The notes beneath the pieces are model-generated. The model saw nothing but the letters and a program-made list of their open reading frames with translations. It was not told the DNA's origin and did no database searches. 64,000 nt of DNA from Methylobacterium gnaphalii. Lineage in GTDB: Bacteria; Pseudomonadota; Alphaproteobacteria; Rhizobiales; Beijerinckiaceae. Positions 8,737 through 17,340 of the stretch are shown piece after piece. The DNA is taken from the NCBI RefSeq assembly GCF_007992215.1, contig NZ_BJZV01000007.1:124001-188000 (forward strand), written 5' to 3'. The stretch's first letter is position 1. The number at the start of each line of letters is the position of its first letter. Both the position numbers and the translations under genes were made by a program.

Positions 8737-9888
8737 ATGGACCAGAGAACTCCGCTCAACCTGGCCTACGACGCCGTCGCCGCCGCGCGGCAGGTCGCGG
8801 CGACCGCGGCCCGGCGCGCAGCAGAGCAGGATCGCGACGACGGCTTCCCGGCCGAGGATGTCGCCGACCTCGTTCGCCTCGGGCTGCTTGGAGCGCCGAT
8901 CCCGTCCGAGCACGGGGGCGCCGGCCTCGGTGAAGAAGCGGGGGCAGGGCACCTCGCCGAGGTGCTGCGCCTCGTCGGCTCCGGCAGCCTCGCCCTCGGC
9001 CGGGTCTACGAGGGCCACGTCAACGCGCTCCAACTCATCGCCCAGTACGCCGATGGCGGACAGCGCCGTCGTCTGTATGCGGATGCGCGCGACGGACATC
9101 TCTTCGGCGTCTGGAACACCGAGCCCCCGGAGGGTGGCCTGACGATCGAGGATGGCCCGGGCGGCCTCGCCCTGGGCGGCGTGAAGACCTTCGCCTCCGG
9201 TGCCGGCTTCGTCACGCGCGCGCTGGTCACGGGCCGGCGGCGCGGCGAGGCTGAGCCCCTGATGCTGGTCGTCCCGCTGGAGGCCGGCGCCCGTGCCGAC
9301 CTCTCGCAGTGGCGCGCGCATGGCATGCGCGCCTCGGCCACCGGCACGGTCCGTTTCGACGGCCTGATCGTGGCGGCGAATGCGGTGATCGGCGGCGCGG
9401 GCGACTACCATCGCCAGCCGGTCTTCTCCGGCGGGGCGTGGCGGTTCGCGGCGGTTCAGCTCGGCGGGATCGAGGCGGTGTTCGACGCCTGGCGCGCGCA
9501 TCTCGTGCGGCTGGGGCGGGGCGCCGACCCGCATCAGCTCGCGCGGCTTGGCGAGGGCGCGCTCGCGGCCGAGGGCGCACGGCTCTGGGTGACGCGCGCC
9601 GCCGCGATCGCCTCGGACGCCGCGCTCTCCCCGGAGCGCGGCGTCGCCTACGTCAACCTCGCTCGCCTCGCAGTCGAGAAGGCCGGTCTCGACGTGCTGC
9701 AGCTCGCTCAGCGCTCTGTGGGCCTCCAGGGTTTCCTGCGCGGGCATCCGCTGGAGCGGCTGTCGCGCGACCTCGCCACCTATCTCCGCCAGCCGGCGCC
9801 CGACCGCGCGCTCACCACGGCGGCGGCGGAGCTGCTCGCCGATGCCGCGCCGGCGGGCGAACTCTTTGCCCGTACTAGCCTGCCCTGA
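8737..9888 (+). CDS. acyl-CoA dehydrogenase-like flavoprotein
   Basis: A 383-residue protein with the three-part acyl-CoA dehydrogenase fold: an N-terminal helical domain containing LGLLGAPIPSEHGGAGLG (about residues 47-64), a central beta domain with GVWNTEPPEGGL and GGVKTFASGAGFVTRAL, and a C-terminal helical domain ending RDLATYLRQPAPDRALTTAA. The C-terminal motif resembles that of ACAD-like flavin monooxygenases and specialised-metabolism members rather than beta-oxidation enzymes; I do not see an unambiguous catalytic glutamate of the classical dehydrogenases. Its stop overlaps the start of the next gene (TGATG), so the two products are translationally coupled and probably act on one substrate. 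Confidence 0.8.
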   Translation: MDQRTPLNLAYDAVAAARQVAATAARRAAEQDRDDGFPAEDVADLVRLGLLGAPIPSEHGGAGLGEEAGAGHLAEVLRLVGSGSLALGRVYEGHVNALQLIAQYADGGQRRRLYADARDGHLFGVWNTEPPEGGLTIEDGPGGLALGGVKTFASGAGFVTRALVTGRRRGEAEPLMLVVPLEAGARADLSQWRAHGMRASATGTVRFDGLIVAANAVIGGAGDYHRQPVFSGGAWRFAAVQLGGIEAVFDAWRAHLVRLGRGADPHQLARLGEGALAAEGARLWVTRAAAIASDAALSPERGVAYVNLARLAVEKAGLDVLQLAQRSVGLQGFLRGHPLERLSRDLATYLRQPAPDRALTTAAAELLADAAPAGELFARTSLP

Positions 9889-10625
9889 TGCGCGCCGACG
9901 CGTTCCTCGCGGCCGCCGAGGCCCTGCCCTTCGCCGATCTCGACACGCTGACCGGGGGACGTGGCCTGGTCGTGGTCGCGCCGCATCCGGACGACGAGAG
10001 CCTGGGCTGCGGCGGCCTGATCGCACAGGCCTGCGCGCGGGGCCTTCCGGTCCGGCTCGTGGTGGTCAGCGACGGCGTCGGCTCGCACCCCAATTCCCCG
10101 AGCTACCCGCCGGCCCGGCTGCGGGCCCTGCGCGAGGCAGAAACCCTCGCAGCCGCAGCTGTTCTCGGGCTCTCAGCGGAGCATGTCCACTTCCTGGGCC
10201 TGCCCGACCGCCACGTGCCGGCAGCGGGTCAGGCCGCCGAGGACGCGGCCGAGGCCATTGCCGCAACGGCCCGGGCCTGCGGGGCGGGCAGCCTTTTCGT
10301 GACCTGGGGCCATGATCCCCACTGCGATCATGCGGCCTCGGCCGCTCTCGCGGCGATGGCGGTGCGGCGCCTCGGGTCGGTGCGCCTGTTCACCTATCCC
10401 GTCTGGGGCTGGACCCTGCCGGCCGAGACGGAAGTGGGGCCACCACCGCGCGGCATACGCCTCGATGTCGGCCGACAGCTCCTCACGAAGACCACTGCCA
10501 TCGCCGCGCACCGCTCGCAGACGACGAGCCTCATTGATGACGACCCGCAGGGCTTTCGGCTCGACGAGACGATGCTCGCCCGCTTCGCGCGGCCTTTCGA
10601 GATCTTTCTAGAAGCGGAAACCTGA
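9888..10625 (+). CDS. PIG-L family (LmbE-like) deacetylase
   Basis: This is a zinc-dependent N-acetyl-sugar deacetylase of 245 residues. VVVAPHPDDESLGCGG (residues 28-43) carries the metal and catalytic residues (His33, Asp35, Asp36), and TWGHDPHCDHAA in the second half supplies the further zinc histidine. Family members remove acetyl groups from GlcNAc-inositol, GlcNAc-PI, bacillithiol and mycothiol precursors, or antibiotic precursors. The ATG shares its A with the stop of the preceding dehydrogenase-like gene. It is the first of two PIG-L proteins in this window; the other lies in the inositol cluster at 54.7-55.5 kb and uses the variant PHLDD motif. Confidence 0.88.
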   Translation: MRADAFLAAAEALPFADLDTLTGGRGLVVVAPHPDDESLGCGGLIAQACARGLPVRLVVVSDGVGSHPNSPSYPPARLRALREAETLAAAAVLGLSAEHVHFLGLPDRHVPAAGQAAEDAAEAIAATARACGAGSLFVTWGHDPHCDHAASAALAAMAVRRLGSVRLFTYPVWGWTLPAETEVGPPPRGIRLDVGRQLLTKTTAIAAHRSQTTSLIDDDPQGFRLDETMLARFARPFEIFLEAET

Positions 10626-10699
10626 GCCGGTAGAGAAGAAGCGCCCTTCAGAGCAAGGCGTCCTAAGTCTTTGTCTAAGGGCGCCTGCAACAGCACCGT

Positions 10700-11023
10700 T
10701 CAAGCCGCTCGCAGCAGCTTGAACGGTGATAGAAGCCGATCGAGGAGTTTGGGCTCCTGCATCGAATGGGATGAGCCAGCGACCGGTGCCGGCTGCGCGA
10801 CCGTATGCTCCTGTGCCTGGAGGCGAGCGATAACGTCCTCGGCGAAGCACGGCAGCGCGATCCGATACTCCTCCAGGAGCAGCACGCCCCGGCAGAACGC
10901 CATCACCTCCTGCTCTGTCGGGCGAGAGCCGACGACATAGGCCGTCATCATCCGCTCCCCGAGGGTAGCGACCAGCGCGGCGACGTCCGTGACTCCCCAC
11001 CGTTGCGCCTGCTGTCCGGACAT
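10700..11023 (-). CDS. hypothetical protein, 107 aa
   Basis: Starts at the ATG at 11023, which has the purine-rich sequence GGAGCAGGAGC just upstream. The product is mostly helical: TDVAALVATLGERMMTAYVV, then EEYRIALPCFAEDVIARLQA, with a polar linker and a C-terminal amphipathic helix LLDRLLSPFKLLRAA that could lie along a membrane. Convergent with the PIG-L gene. I do not recognise a family. Confidence 0.55.
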   Translation of the reverse strand: MSGQQAQRWGVTDVAALVATLGERMMTAYVVGSRPTEQEVMAFCRGVLLLEEYRIALPCFAEDVIARLQAQEHTVAQPAPVAGSSHSMQEPKLLDRLLSPFKLLRAA

Positions 11024-11148
11024 CGCTCCTGCTCCCGATCCGCCGTTCCTCACAGGAGTATCGAGGACGAAACCTGAACGGCCGGACAGGCGCCGGGACC
11101 CGCACCGCCCCTTTCCGCGTAATCCACAGGCTCAACCACGATCACGAG

Positions 11149-11400
11149 ATGACCATGCCCGAGACCTTCGACGAGCTGGCACGGCAAGTCGCCCAAAACC
11201 CCTCCGTCGAGGGATCAGCTGCAATCCTGGTCCGGGGCATCGCCGCACGCATCGCGCAGGCGCGCGCCGGGGGCACCGACCGGCCGCTCGACGACCTGAT
11301 CGGCGGGCTCGAGGCCGCTGCCGATGCGCTGTCCTACGCGGTGGCGCAGAACACTGCGGCCGCCGCCTCGACGGATGCGGGCGGCGACAGCGAGGCCTGA
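11149..11400 (+). CDS. small hypothetical protein, 83 aa
   Basis: An acidic, alanine-rich helical protein (FDELARQVAQNPSVEGSAAI, then LIGGLEAAADALSYAVAQN). ATG codons occur at 11149 and 11155. The sequence is well balanced and ends in an acidic Gly/Asp tail. It is divergent from the 107-aa gene. No family recognised and no function assigned. Confidence 0.5.
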   Translation: MTMPETFDELARQVAQNPSVEGSAAILVRGIAARIAQARAGGTDRPLDDLIGGLEAAADALSYAVAQNTAAAASTDAGGDSEA

Positions 11401-11445
11401 TCGGGCCCGGCTGTCGGACCGCTCGCGGAGTGGGAGCAGCCTAGG

Positions 11446-11688
11446 CTAGGCGGTCTCGAGCGACTCGAAGTCGAGGGACAGGTGCGCGCGAAGCAGGATG
11501 CGGTCGGCTTCGTCGCGGACGATCACGAACAGGTCTTGCCGATCCTCGTCGGCGCTCATGTCCCTGGCATAGCGGGACACGACGCCGAGCAGGCGTGCAC
11601 GAACGGCGTCGGCGTCTGGCACGTCGAACCCGACGCGGTCCTTCACGAAGTTCGCGCCGTCGTGCAGATCGATGAAGTAGCGCGGCAT
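11446..11688 (-). CDS. DUF6894 family small protein
   Basis: This 80-residue protein begins MPRYFIDLHDGANFVKDRVG, the pattern of DUF6894 (MxRYFFxLxDG followed by DxxGxExxDLxAA), a family common in Hyphomicrobiales and often present in many copies per genome. A conserved helix follows (VPDADAVRARLLGVVSRYA), then a C-terminal beta hairpin. The start is the ATG at 11688; a longer open frame upstream lacks family support. Function unknown. Confidence 0.75.
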   Translation of the reverse strand: MPRYFIDLHDGANFVKDRVGFDVPDADAVRARLLGVVSRYARDMSADEDRQDLFVIVRDEADRILLRAHLSLDFESLETA

Positions 11689-12076
11689 CTGGCTTGAGCG
11701 GGGCAGGTGATGCCGCGTCAGATGAGAACAACCCAGCCAGATTACGATGGGCGTCGAGGTCGCAGGGGCGCCTGACTGCACGACGCCGAAGACTCAGCGC
11801 AAGCCGTGGCCGTCGCGTTCCGATCAACCTTGCTGCGGTTCCGTCACAGGTTGAGGGCCACAAAGGTCGCTGCGATGCAGAGGGCCATCACGGCCGCACA
11901 GCCCGCGCAGAGCAGCACCATTTCGCCGATCTCCCCCTACAGCGCACCACGCGCATTGCATGATGAATTCAAGGTAGCAGAACCTGGAATACGGACAATC
12001 TGAAACTGTCAGGTTTCGTACAGAAGTTGTCCCTGTCCTGGCTTGGCTGTCGACGCCATGATGGGCGGCAAGTGTC
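11689..12076. other. 388-bp stretch, only a short candidate ORF
   Basis: Apart from the 25-codon candidate at 11844-11921 I see no gene. The stretch around 11960-12030 is locally AT-rich compared with its surroundings and could hold a promoter for that small ORF. No hairpin followed by a T-tract is visible. Confidence 0.4.
11844..11921 (-). CDS. candidate 25-residue hydrophobic small protein
   Basis: ATG at 11921 preceded by a GGGGGAG ribosome-binding sequence about ten bases upstream; the frame encodes MVLLCAGCAAVMALCIAATF plus five more residues and stops at TGA. The whole peptide is a single hydrophobic, cysteine-containing helix, typical of membrane small proteins. It lies in an otherwise gene-poor interval. 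Such short frames arise by chance, so this rests on the ribosome-binding site and composition only. Confidence 0.3.
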   Translation of the reverse strand: MVLLCAGCAAVMALCIAATFVALNL

Positions 12077-13087
12077 TCACGCCAGACCCACCGCGCCGGC
12101 ACGCTCCACCCCAGTAGAGAGGGTGATCTCGATGTCGACGGTGCGCGCTTGCGCTGGTCCGGCCTCGTCGAGGTTGACGGAGCGCCAGGTCACGCGCTTG
12201 CCCTCACAGCCGAGACGGATCGCGCCGGAGACGACCTCGCCCCAGGCAGAGTTCAGCTCGACCTCGATGAGGCCGCGGCGGGCGAAGAGGCGGGAGACGA
12301 CACGCAGGGTCGAGGCGATGGCAGGGTCGGGCAGGATCGGGCGGCGCGAGCGTTGGACATCCAAGAGCAGGAAGCGCTCGACGGCGTCCCGGATGGCGTC
12401 GGGACCGGTGATCCGTTCGACGCACGAGACGGTCTCACGGCTTGCCAGCGTCACGAACTGACCCTCTGGGATCGAGGCCGGCGCCCGGCACGTCTCGATC
12501 CGAAATCGCGGGTCGGCGCGAAGCGCCGCGACGAGACCGCCAGAGGCCTTGAGGCCCGTGAGCCTCAGGCCGGTCCTCGAGCGGGTCCGGGCGAGATGGC
12601 CGAGCACCGCCTCGACCGCGTCGGGGACGCCTTCATCGTCGAAGACCGGCTCGACGAGGCGAGGCGAGAGCGGAGCATGCCACAGCGAGAGGGTCGTGCC
12701 GCCGCGGACTGGCCCCGGCAGGGTAAGCGGGATCACGCCGCGAAGCCGCTCGATGCCGTTCTCGCTGGTAGCGTAGGCCATGGCGAAGGCGACACCACCG
12801 GTATTGCCGCGCGGCACGTGCAGGGCCGCCGTCGCAAGGAAATCGGGGTCAGAGAAGGGGTCGAGGCCCGTTCGGCGCGCAGCCAGCGCCCGCCATTCCT
12901 CGATCTCCGCATCATGCAGCTCCGAGGGCCGGCGCAGTATCACCCGCCAGCCGCCGGGGGCCTGGGCCTCGGTCACCGGCGCATCGCTCACCAGGGCCAA
13001 CCAGGGGCGTCCCTCGCCCTCGGCAGCGCTCGCGCGCGGCGCCGTCTCGGGCAATCCGCCCTGGATGATGGTGAAGCGTGGTGGCAT
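12077..13087 (-). CDS. GNAT-fold (CelD/BioF2-like) acyltransferase-like protein
   Basis: A 336-residue protein. The segment EEWRALAARRTGLDPFSDPD followed by FLATAALHV resembles the N-lobe of CelD/BioF2-type GNAT proteins (W..L......PF..P.ff.a), and RLRGVIPLTLPG with LWHAPLSPRLVEPV fits the following strands. The C-terminal half contains strand/helix pairs that could form the second GNAT lobe, but the usual acyl-CoA loop is not obvious to me. The N-terminal 45 residues are low-complexity. It is 113 bp upstream of the 3' end of the CobW gene's neighbourhood in opposite expression context and stands alone. Treat the family call as tentative. Confidence 0.5.
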   Translation of the reverse strand: MPPRFTIIQGGLPETAPRASAAEGEGRPWLALVSDAPVTEAQAPGGWRVILRRPSELHDAEIEEWRALAARRTGLDPFSDPDFLATAALHVPRGNTGGVAFAMAYATSENGIERLRGVIPLTLPGPVRGGTTLSLWHAPLSPRLVEPVFDDEGVPDAVEAVLGHLARTRSRTGLRLTGLKASGGLVAALRADPRFRIETCRAPASIPEGQFVTLASRETVSCVERITGPDAIRDAVERFLLLDVQRSRRPILPDPAIASTLRVVSRLFARRGLIEVELNSAWGEVVSGAIRLGCEGKRVTWRSVNLDEAGPAQARTVDIEITLSTGVERAGAVGLA

Positions 13088-13200
13088 CGATCCGTCCCGA
13101 TCCGCAGCACCGGCTGTCCCGTTGCGGGACGGAGGGCCGGTGTGCCCGTGAGCACGGAGTTAAGGTTTCAAGAACGGTGCCGATTCAATTCGTCCTGAAA

Positions 13201-14325
13201 TCAGTCGTTGGGAATCGCGAGCGGGTTGTCCGTGAGCGCCGCCGCATCGGGCGCGTCAATGCGCGGGCGGCCGAGGAACGCGTCCCAGATTTTCTCGACG
13301 AATGAGGGACTTAGATCGCGCACGATCAGGACGAGCCGGGAGCGGTGGTCGGCGTCGGGCCAAGCATCCAGCGTCACCGGCGCGTGGACGACGTGCTGGA
13401 CGCCGTGCACCACCACCGGCCGCTCCGGATCGTCGGCCATGGCCACCAAACCCTTGAGCCGCAACAGCTTCGGCCCGTGCGCCGAGCGGATCAGGTCGAG
13501 AAACATCTCGAAGGCCGGGCGCGGCACGGGCGTGTCGCTGACGAGGTGGAAGGCCCGGATCGCGGCATCGTGCCGGTTCACGTCGTGCTCATGGTGATGA
13601 TGATGCCCATGATGTTTGTGGGGATCATGGTGATGCCCATGGCCCGTCCCAGCTTCGTCCTCCTCACCGAGCCAGGCCCGCACGTCCGCGCTTTTCCCGT
13701 CGAGCCCGAAGAACCCGCCGAGCAGGGTCTCGGCGGCGACGTCCGGCCCCGCGAGCGTGGCGTTGGGGTTGAGCGCGCGCAGCCGTGCCGCGAGCGCGTC
13801 GGGCGCCGCACCCGGCAGGTCGGCCTTGGTCATCACCAGGGTATCAGCGACGGCGGCCTGGCGGAGGGCTTCGGGGTGCGCGTCGAGGGTCGAGGCGCCG
13901 TTGACCGCGTCCACCACGGTGACGACGCCCTGCAGCCGGAAGCGCAGCGACAGATACGGGTGCGCGATCAGCGCGTGCAGGATCGGCGCCGGGTCGGCGA
14001 GGCCGGTGGTCTCGATCACGACCCGGCGGAACGGCTTGATGCGGCCATTGTCGCGCTTCCGCAGCAGGTCTTCGAGCGCCGAGATCAGGTCGCCGCGCAC
14101 CGTGCAGCACAGGCAGCCGGCGCCGAGCAGGATCATGTCCTCGTCGATCGTCTCGACGAGCAGGTGATCGAGCCCGATCTCACCGAACTCGTTGACGATC
14201 ACGACGGTGTCGGCGAGCGCCGGGTCCTGCAGCAGGCGGTTCAGCAAAGTGGTCTTGCCCGCTCCGAGGAAGCCCGTGAGCACGGTCAGCGGAATCGGCG
14301 TCGGGCGGCCGGCGGGTTCGGACAT
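13201..14325 (-). CDS. CobW/COG0523 family metal-chaperone GTPase
   Basis: This 374-residue G3E GTPase has a P-loop GFLGAGKTTLLN (18-29), the metal site GCLCC (70-74, the CxCC signature of COG0523), the G4 motif MTKAD (165-169) and a histidine-rich loop at 227-248 (GHGHHHDPHKHHG and onwards) typical of zinc- or cobalt-handling members. Such proteins load metal into client enzymes or act in low-zinc survival. The gene follows a TonB-dependent receptor by 86 bp on the same strand, so the two are probably co-expressed and the GTPase may serve the metal that the receptor brings in. The specific metal cannot be told from sequence; no Zur-like box was recognised. Confidence 0.9.
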   Translation of the reverse strand: MSEPAGRPTPIPLTVLTGFLGAGKTTLLNRLLQDPALADTVVIVNEFGEIGLDHLLVETIDEDMILLGAGCLCCTVRGDLISALEDLLRKRDNGRIKPFRRVVIETTGLADPAPILHALIAHPYLSLRFRLQGVVTVVDAVNGASTLDAHPEALRQAAVADTLVMTKADLPGAAPDALAARLRALNPNATLAGPDVAAETLLGGFFGLDGKSADVRAWLGEEDEAGTGHGHHHDPHKHHGHHHHHEHDVNRHDAAIRAFHLVSDTPVPRPAFEMFLDLIRSAHGPKLLRLKGLVAMADDPERPVVVHGVQHVVHAPVTLDAWPDADHRSRLVLIVRDLSPSFVEKIWDAFLGRPRIDAPDAAALTDNPLAIPND

Positions 14326-14411
14326 GGAGGGCGTGGTCCCGGTGGAAGCGTCAGCGGGAGATAGGCGGCGCGCGCGCGCACCGCCACTCCAGCCTCGAAA
14401 CCGGTCGGGCC

Positions 14412-16733
14412 TCAGAAGGACAGCTTCATCCCGCCGATGAAGTTGCGCGGCGCGCCGGCGAAGACCGAGCCCGTGGTGTTGGCGAGCACGTTCGCGCCGT
14501 TCTGCAGGCCCGTCGCGCCGCTGATCGTGTCGGCGAGGTTCTGGGCCGAGGCGATATAGGTCTTGTCGAAGATGTTTCGGACTTCGAAGAACATGTTCAG
14601 CCGCTTGGCGTAGCCGGTCAGCGCGGTCGTGTAGTGCAGGTTGAGGTTGACGATGGCGTAGCCCGGCGCCCGCAGCAGATTGGCATTATCGAGGGCGAAG
14701 CCGTCCTGGAACACCGTCTCGACATAGCCGCCGAGACCGGCCAGCGGGCCCGTCGGCTGGTCGTAGCCGATCCGCGCGAGGAGCTGGTTGGCAGGCACGC
14801 CGGGAATGTGGTTGCCGGCCCGATCGAAGCGGCGGGTCAGGCCACCGGCGCTGAGCTGCTCGGTGTAATTCGTGTAGATCTGGTCGTCGAAGGTGTAGGC
14901 CGCGGTCGCCCGCCAGCCCGGCGCGAAGGCCCAGTCGGCGCCGAACTCGATGCCGCGATGCTCGGAGGCCGGCGCGTTGAAGGTGTAGCTGAGCAGCCCC
15001 GCCCCCGGTGACTGCGTGACCAGCTCGTTGCGGAAGAACTCGTAGAAGCCGGTGAGGCTGAACCGGACGCCTGGCAGCGGCGTCCAGTCCGTGCCGAGGT
15101 CGAAGCCGAGATTCTCCTGCGTCTGCAGGCCCGTATTGTTGCCGGGCACGCCGGCCGAGGTCACCACGAGGTTCGAGGCCGAGGGCGTGGCGTAGCCGGC
15201 CGCGACACGGCCGCGGAACTGCCAGGCCTCGTCGGGCCGGTAGAGAAGCGACAGCTCCGGCGCCACGTTCAGGAAGCTGCGATCGATATTGGCGAGCGTC
15301 GAGGTGATACCGCCGCCCGTCGGGTAGCCGTAGGTGATGTTGCGTCCCGTGATGGTGGTGTTCTCGGCGCTGATGCCGGCCACCGCGGTCCACTGGTCCG
15401 AGAGCTGCAGCTCGACCCGGGCGCGGCCGCCGAGATTGCTCTGGGTCGCGTCGAGATCGGCGGTGAGCGCGCCGAGGCGCGGCCCGAGATAGGGCAGCCG
15501 GTTGTAGGTCAGCTGGTGGCTGTCCAGCGTGTTGTAGGCCAGCGCGATGTAGCCGGTCGCCGGCAGGCCGAAGAGGTCGCCGTGCCGGGTCACGTCGGTC
15601 AGGAAGTTCAGGCCCGGAAAGTCGCCGCGCGACGAGGTCGTGTAGAAGGGCTGGTTGATGTTGCGGTCGTCGAAGACGAGCTGCGTGCGCCAGGTCGTGA
15701 AGGCGTCGAAATCATGCTCCCAGCGGCCGCCGACGATGGTGCGGCGGTCTCCACGCAGGAAGGCACCTTCGGTGGCGGTCACCGGCACCGTGGCGCCGTT
15801 TCGGCCGTTCAGGAGCAGGTTGAAGGTGGTGCAGCCGGGCGCGGCCGTCGCCGCCGAGAGGCAGCCGCGCTGGAAGGGATTGATCGCGAACTGGTTCAGC
15901 GAGGAGCGCGCCGGCAGCAGGGTGAAGACCTCGTTGTTGATGATCTTCAGCGTGAAGCGGTCCTCGGGCTCCGGCGTGTAGGTGCCGAGGAAGTTGATCG
16001 TCTGCGTGTTGAAGGAATTGTGCTCGATGAAGCCGCTGCCGCGGGTGTCGCTGGTGAACAGGCTGTACTCGATCGGTCCGCTGACGCCGCCGAAGGCCGC
16101 GTAGTTGTTGAGATAGCCGCTGCTGCCGGCATCGGAGCCGATCTCGACGCCGTCGATCTCGCGGCCCCTGCGCGTGACGAAGTTCAGGGCGCCGCCGGTG
16201 GCGAAGTTGCCGAAATAGGCCGATTGCGGCCCGCGAAACACGTCGATGCGCGAATAGGCGCGCGGATCGACGAGATCGAAGCGCGAGGAGCCGTCGGCCT
16301 GGGTGACGGGGAAACCGTCCTCCAGCACGACCATGTTGCGCGAGACGCCGGTGGCGCGGGCGTTGTTGCCGCGGATCGAGACCACGACGTCGCGCGGGCC
16401 GTTGCCCTGGCGCACGGTGACGCCCGGGCTGTTCCTCAGGATGTCCGCGACGGTGGCGGCCGCGCGGTTCTCGATGACGCCCTCGCGGCCGACGCTGGTG
16501 ACGACCTCGCCGACGGGCCGGTCGAGGGGCGTGGGCGCCGCGACTGTCCTGTCGGCGGCCGCCCGCGGTGCCGCGAAAGCCGCGCCAGCCCCAGCACCGC
16601 CGCCCTCGCCGACGACGGAGATCTCTTCGAGGGTGGCGTTCTCGGCCTGCGCCGCCGTGGCGGCGAGCGGGCCGATCGCGAGCAGGAGGGCGAGGGAGCG
16701 GCCGTTCGGTCTGCGGCGTGGACGGGAGGGCAT
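14412..16733 (-). CDS. TonB-dependent outer-membrane receptor
   Basis: A 773-residue outer-membrane transporter. It starts with a Sec signal (residues about 1-30, basic start then LALLLAIGPLAATAAQA). The plug domain includes NSPGVTVRQGNGPRDVVVSI and FRGPQSAYFGNFATGGALNF, the conserved plug core. The 22-strand barrel ends in phenylalanine (GGMKLSF), as expected for recognition by the BAM machinery. TonB family receptors import ferric siderophores, cobalamin, or other metal chelates. Upstream in the same direction are two DUF2946 proteins and a PepSY membrane protein, downstream a CobW GTPase, so the locus looks like uptake and handling of a metal or metal-siderophore. No TonB-ExbBD genes are in the window. 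Confidence 0.92.
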   Translation of the reverse strand: MPSRPRRRPNGRSLALLLAIGPLAATAAQAENATLEEISVVGEGGGAGAGAAFAAPRAAADRTVAAPTPLDRPVGEVVTSVGREGVIENRAAATVADILRNSPGVTVRQGNGPRDVVVSIRGNNARATGVSRNMVVLEDGFPVTQADGSSRFDLVDPRAYSRIDVFRGPQSAYFGNFATGGALNFVTRRGREIDGVEIGSDAGSSGYLNNYAAFGGVSGPIEYSLFTSDTRGSGFIEHNSFNTQTINFLGTYTPEPEDRFTLKIINNEVFTLLPARSSLNQFAINPFQRGCLSAATAAPGCTTFNLLLNGRNGATVPVTATEGAFLRGDRRTIVGGRWEHDFDAFTTWRTQLVFDDRNINQPFYTTSSRGDFPGLNFLTDVTRHGDLFGLPATGYIALAYNTLDSHQLTYNRLPYLGPRLGALTADLDATQSNLGGRARVELQLSDQWTAVAGISAENTTITGRNITYGYPTGGGITSTLANIDRSFLNVAPELSLLYRPDEAWQFRGRVAAGYATPSASNLVVTSAGVPGNNTGLQTQENLGFDLGTDWTPLPGVRFSLTGFYEFFRNELVTQSPGAGLLSYTFNAPASEHRGIEFGADWAFAPGWRATAAYTFDDQIYTNYTEQLSAGGLTRRFDRAGNHIPGVPANQLLARIGYDQPTGPLAGLGGYVETVFQDGFALDNANLLRAPGYAIVNLNLHYTTALTGYAKRLNMFFEVRNIFDKTYIASAQNLADTISGATGLQNGANVLANTTGSVFAGAPRNFIGGMKLSF

Positions 16734-16802
16734 CGGAGGACTCGTCTGATCGGGGGATGCTGCCGGGCGGTGCCTCGGCGGCGAAGGGGGATGGCGTCGC
16801 GA

Positions 16803-17315
16803 TCAGGCGGGTTCGGGTGGTCCTCGTGCCTGCGGCAGGTGGATCGGGACGATGCGCTGGCGTGCCGGGGGCGGCATCGGCCAGGCGACCACATGCCAGC
16901 GCAGGGCCCGCGCGATCCGGGGAATGACGGGCATGGCCGGCGTCGCGACGCCGGCCGAGCACAATCCGCAATGGCTGCACCCCGGCATGGCCGGCTGCGG
17001 CAGCTCCGCCGCCGCCTGCGCGTCACCCGTCCCGAGGGGATGCCCGCAGATCGTCAGGTCGAGCATCGGGCCGGTCGAGGCGAGATCCCAATGCAGCGCG
17101 AGGGCCGGCGCCAGCGTCTGGACCCAGAGCGCGAGCAGCAGCAGGGCCGCGCCGAACGCCTTCCTTCCCCTTGCGGAGGGGAGCCGGAGGTGAGGGCGGT
17201 TCAGCCAGCCTCGACCGCGGCAGGCAGAGCGACCCCTGCCGCCCCCCAATGGGGGTAGGAGCGCATGGGAGAGCCGGCGCCATCGGCCGGGCAGGATCTG
17301 CAGAGGGTTCGGCAC
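16803..17315 (-). CDS. DUF2946-like small secreted/membrane protein
   Basis: The frame runs from a GTG at 17315 and encodes up to 170 residues, but the first ~45 residues are arginine/glycine-rich and come from DNA that looks like a repeated intergenic element (near 17155-17215, with complementary CCCCTCCGCAAGGGG-like halves). The credible part starts near GRKAFGAALLLLALWVQ, a hydrophobic signal or anchor. It is followed by a Cys/His cluster (CGHPLG and CSHCGLC), as in DUF2946 proteins found beside PepSY and TonB-receptor genes. The true start is therefore uncertain. Role unknown; the cysteines suggest metal binding, which is an inference. Confidence 0.6.
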   Translation of the reverse strand: MPNPLQILPGRWRRLSHALLPPLGGGRGRSACRGRGWLNRPHLRLPSARGRKAFGAALLLLALWVQTLAPALALHWDLASTGPMLDLTICGHPLGTGDAQAAAELPQPAMPGCSHCGLCSAGVATPAMPVIPRIARALRWHVVAWPMPPPARQRIVPIHLPQARGPPEPA

Positions 17316-17340
17316 GGGATCGCTGCCCGTTCGCCCTGGA

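Noticed and set aside
15516-17258. 580-codon plus-strand frame opposite the TonB receptor
   Set aside because: Shadow frame; no ribosome-binding site, low-complexity sequence, and full overlap with a well-supported receptor.
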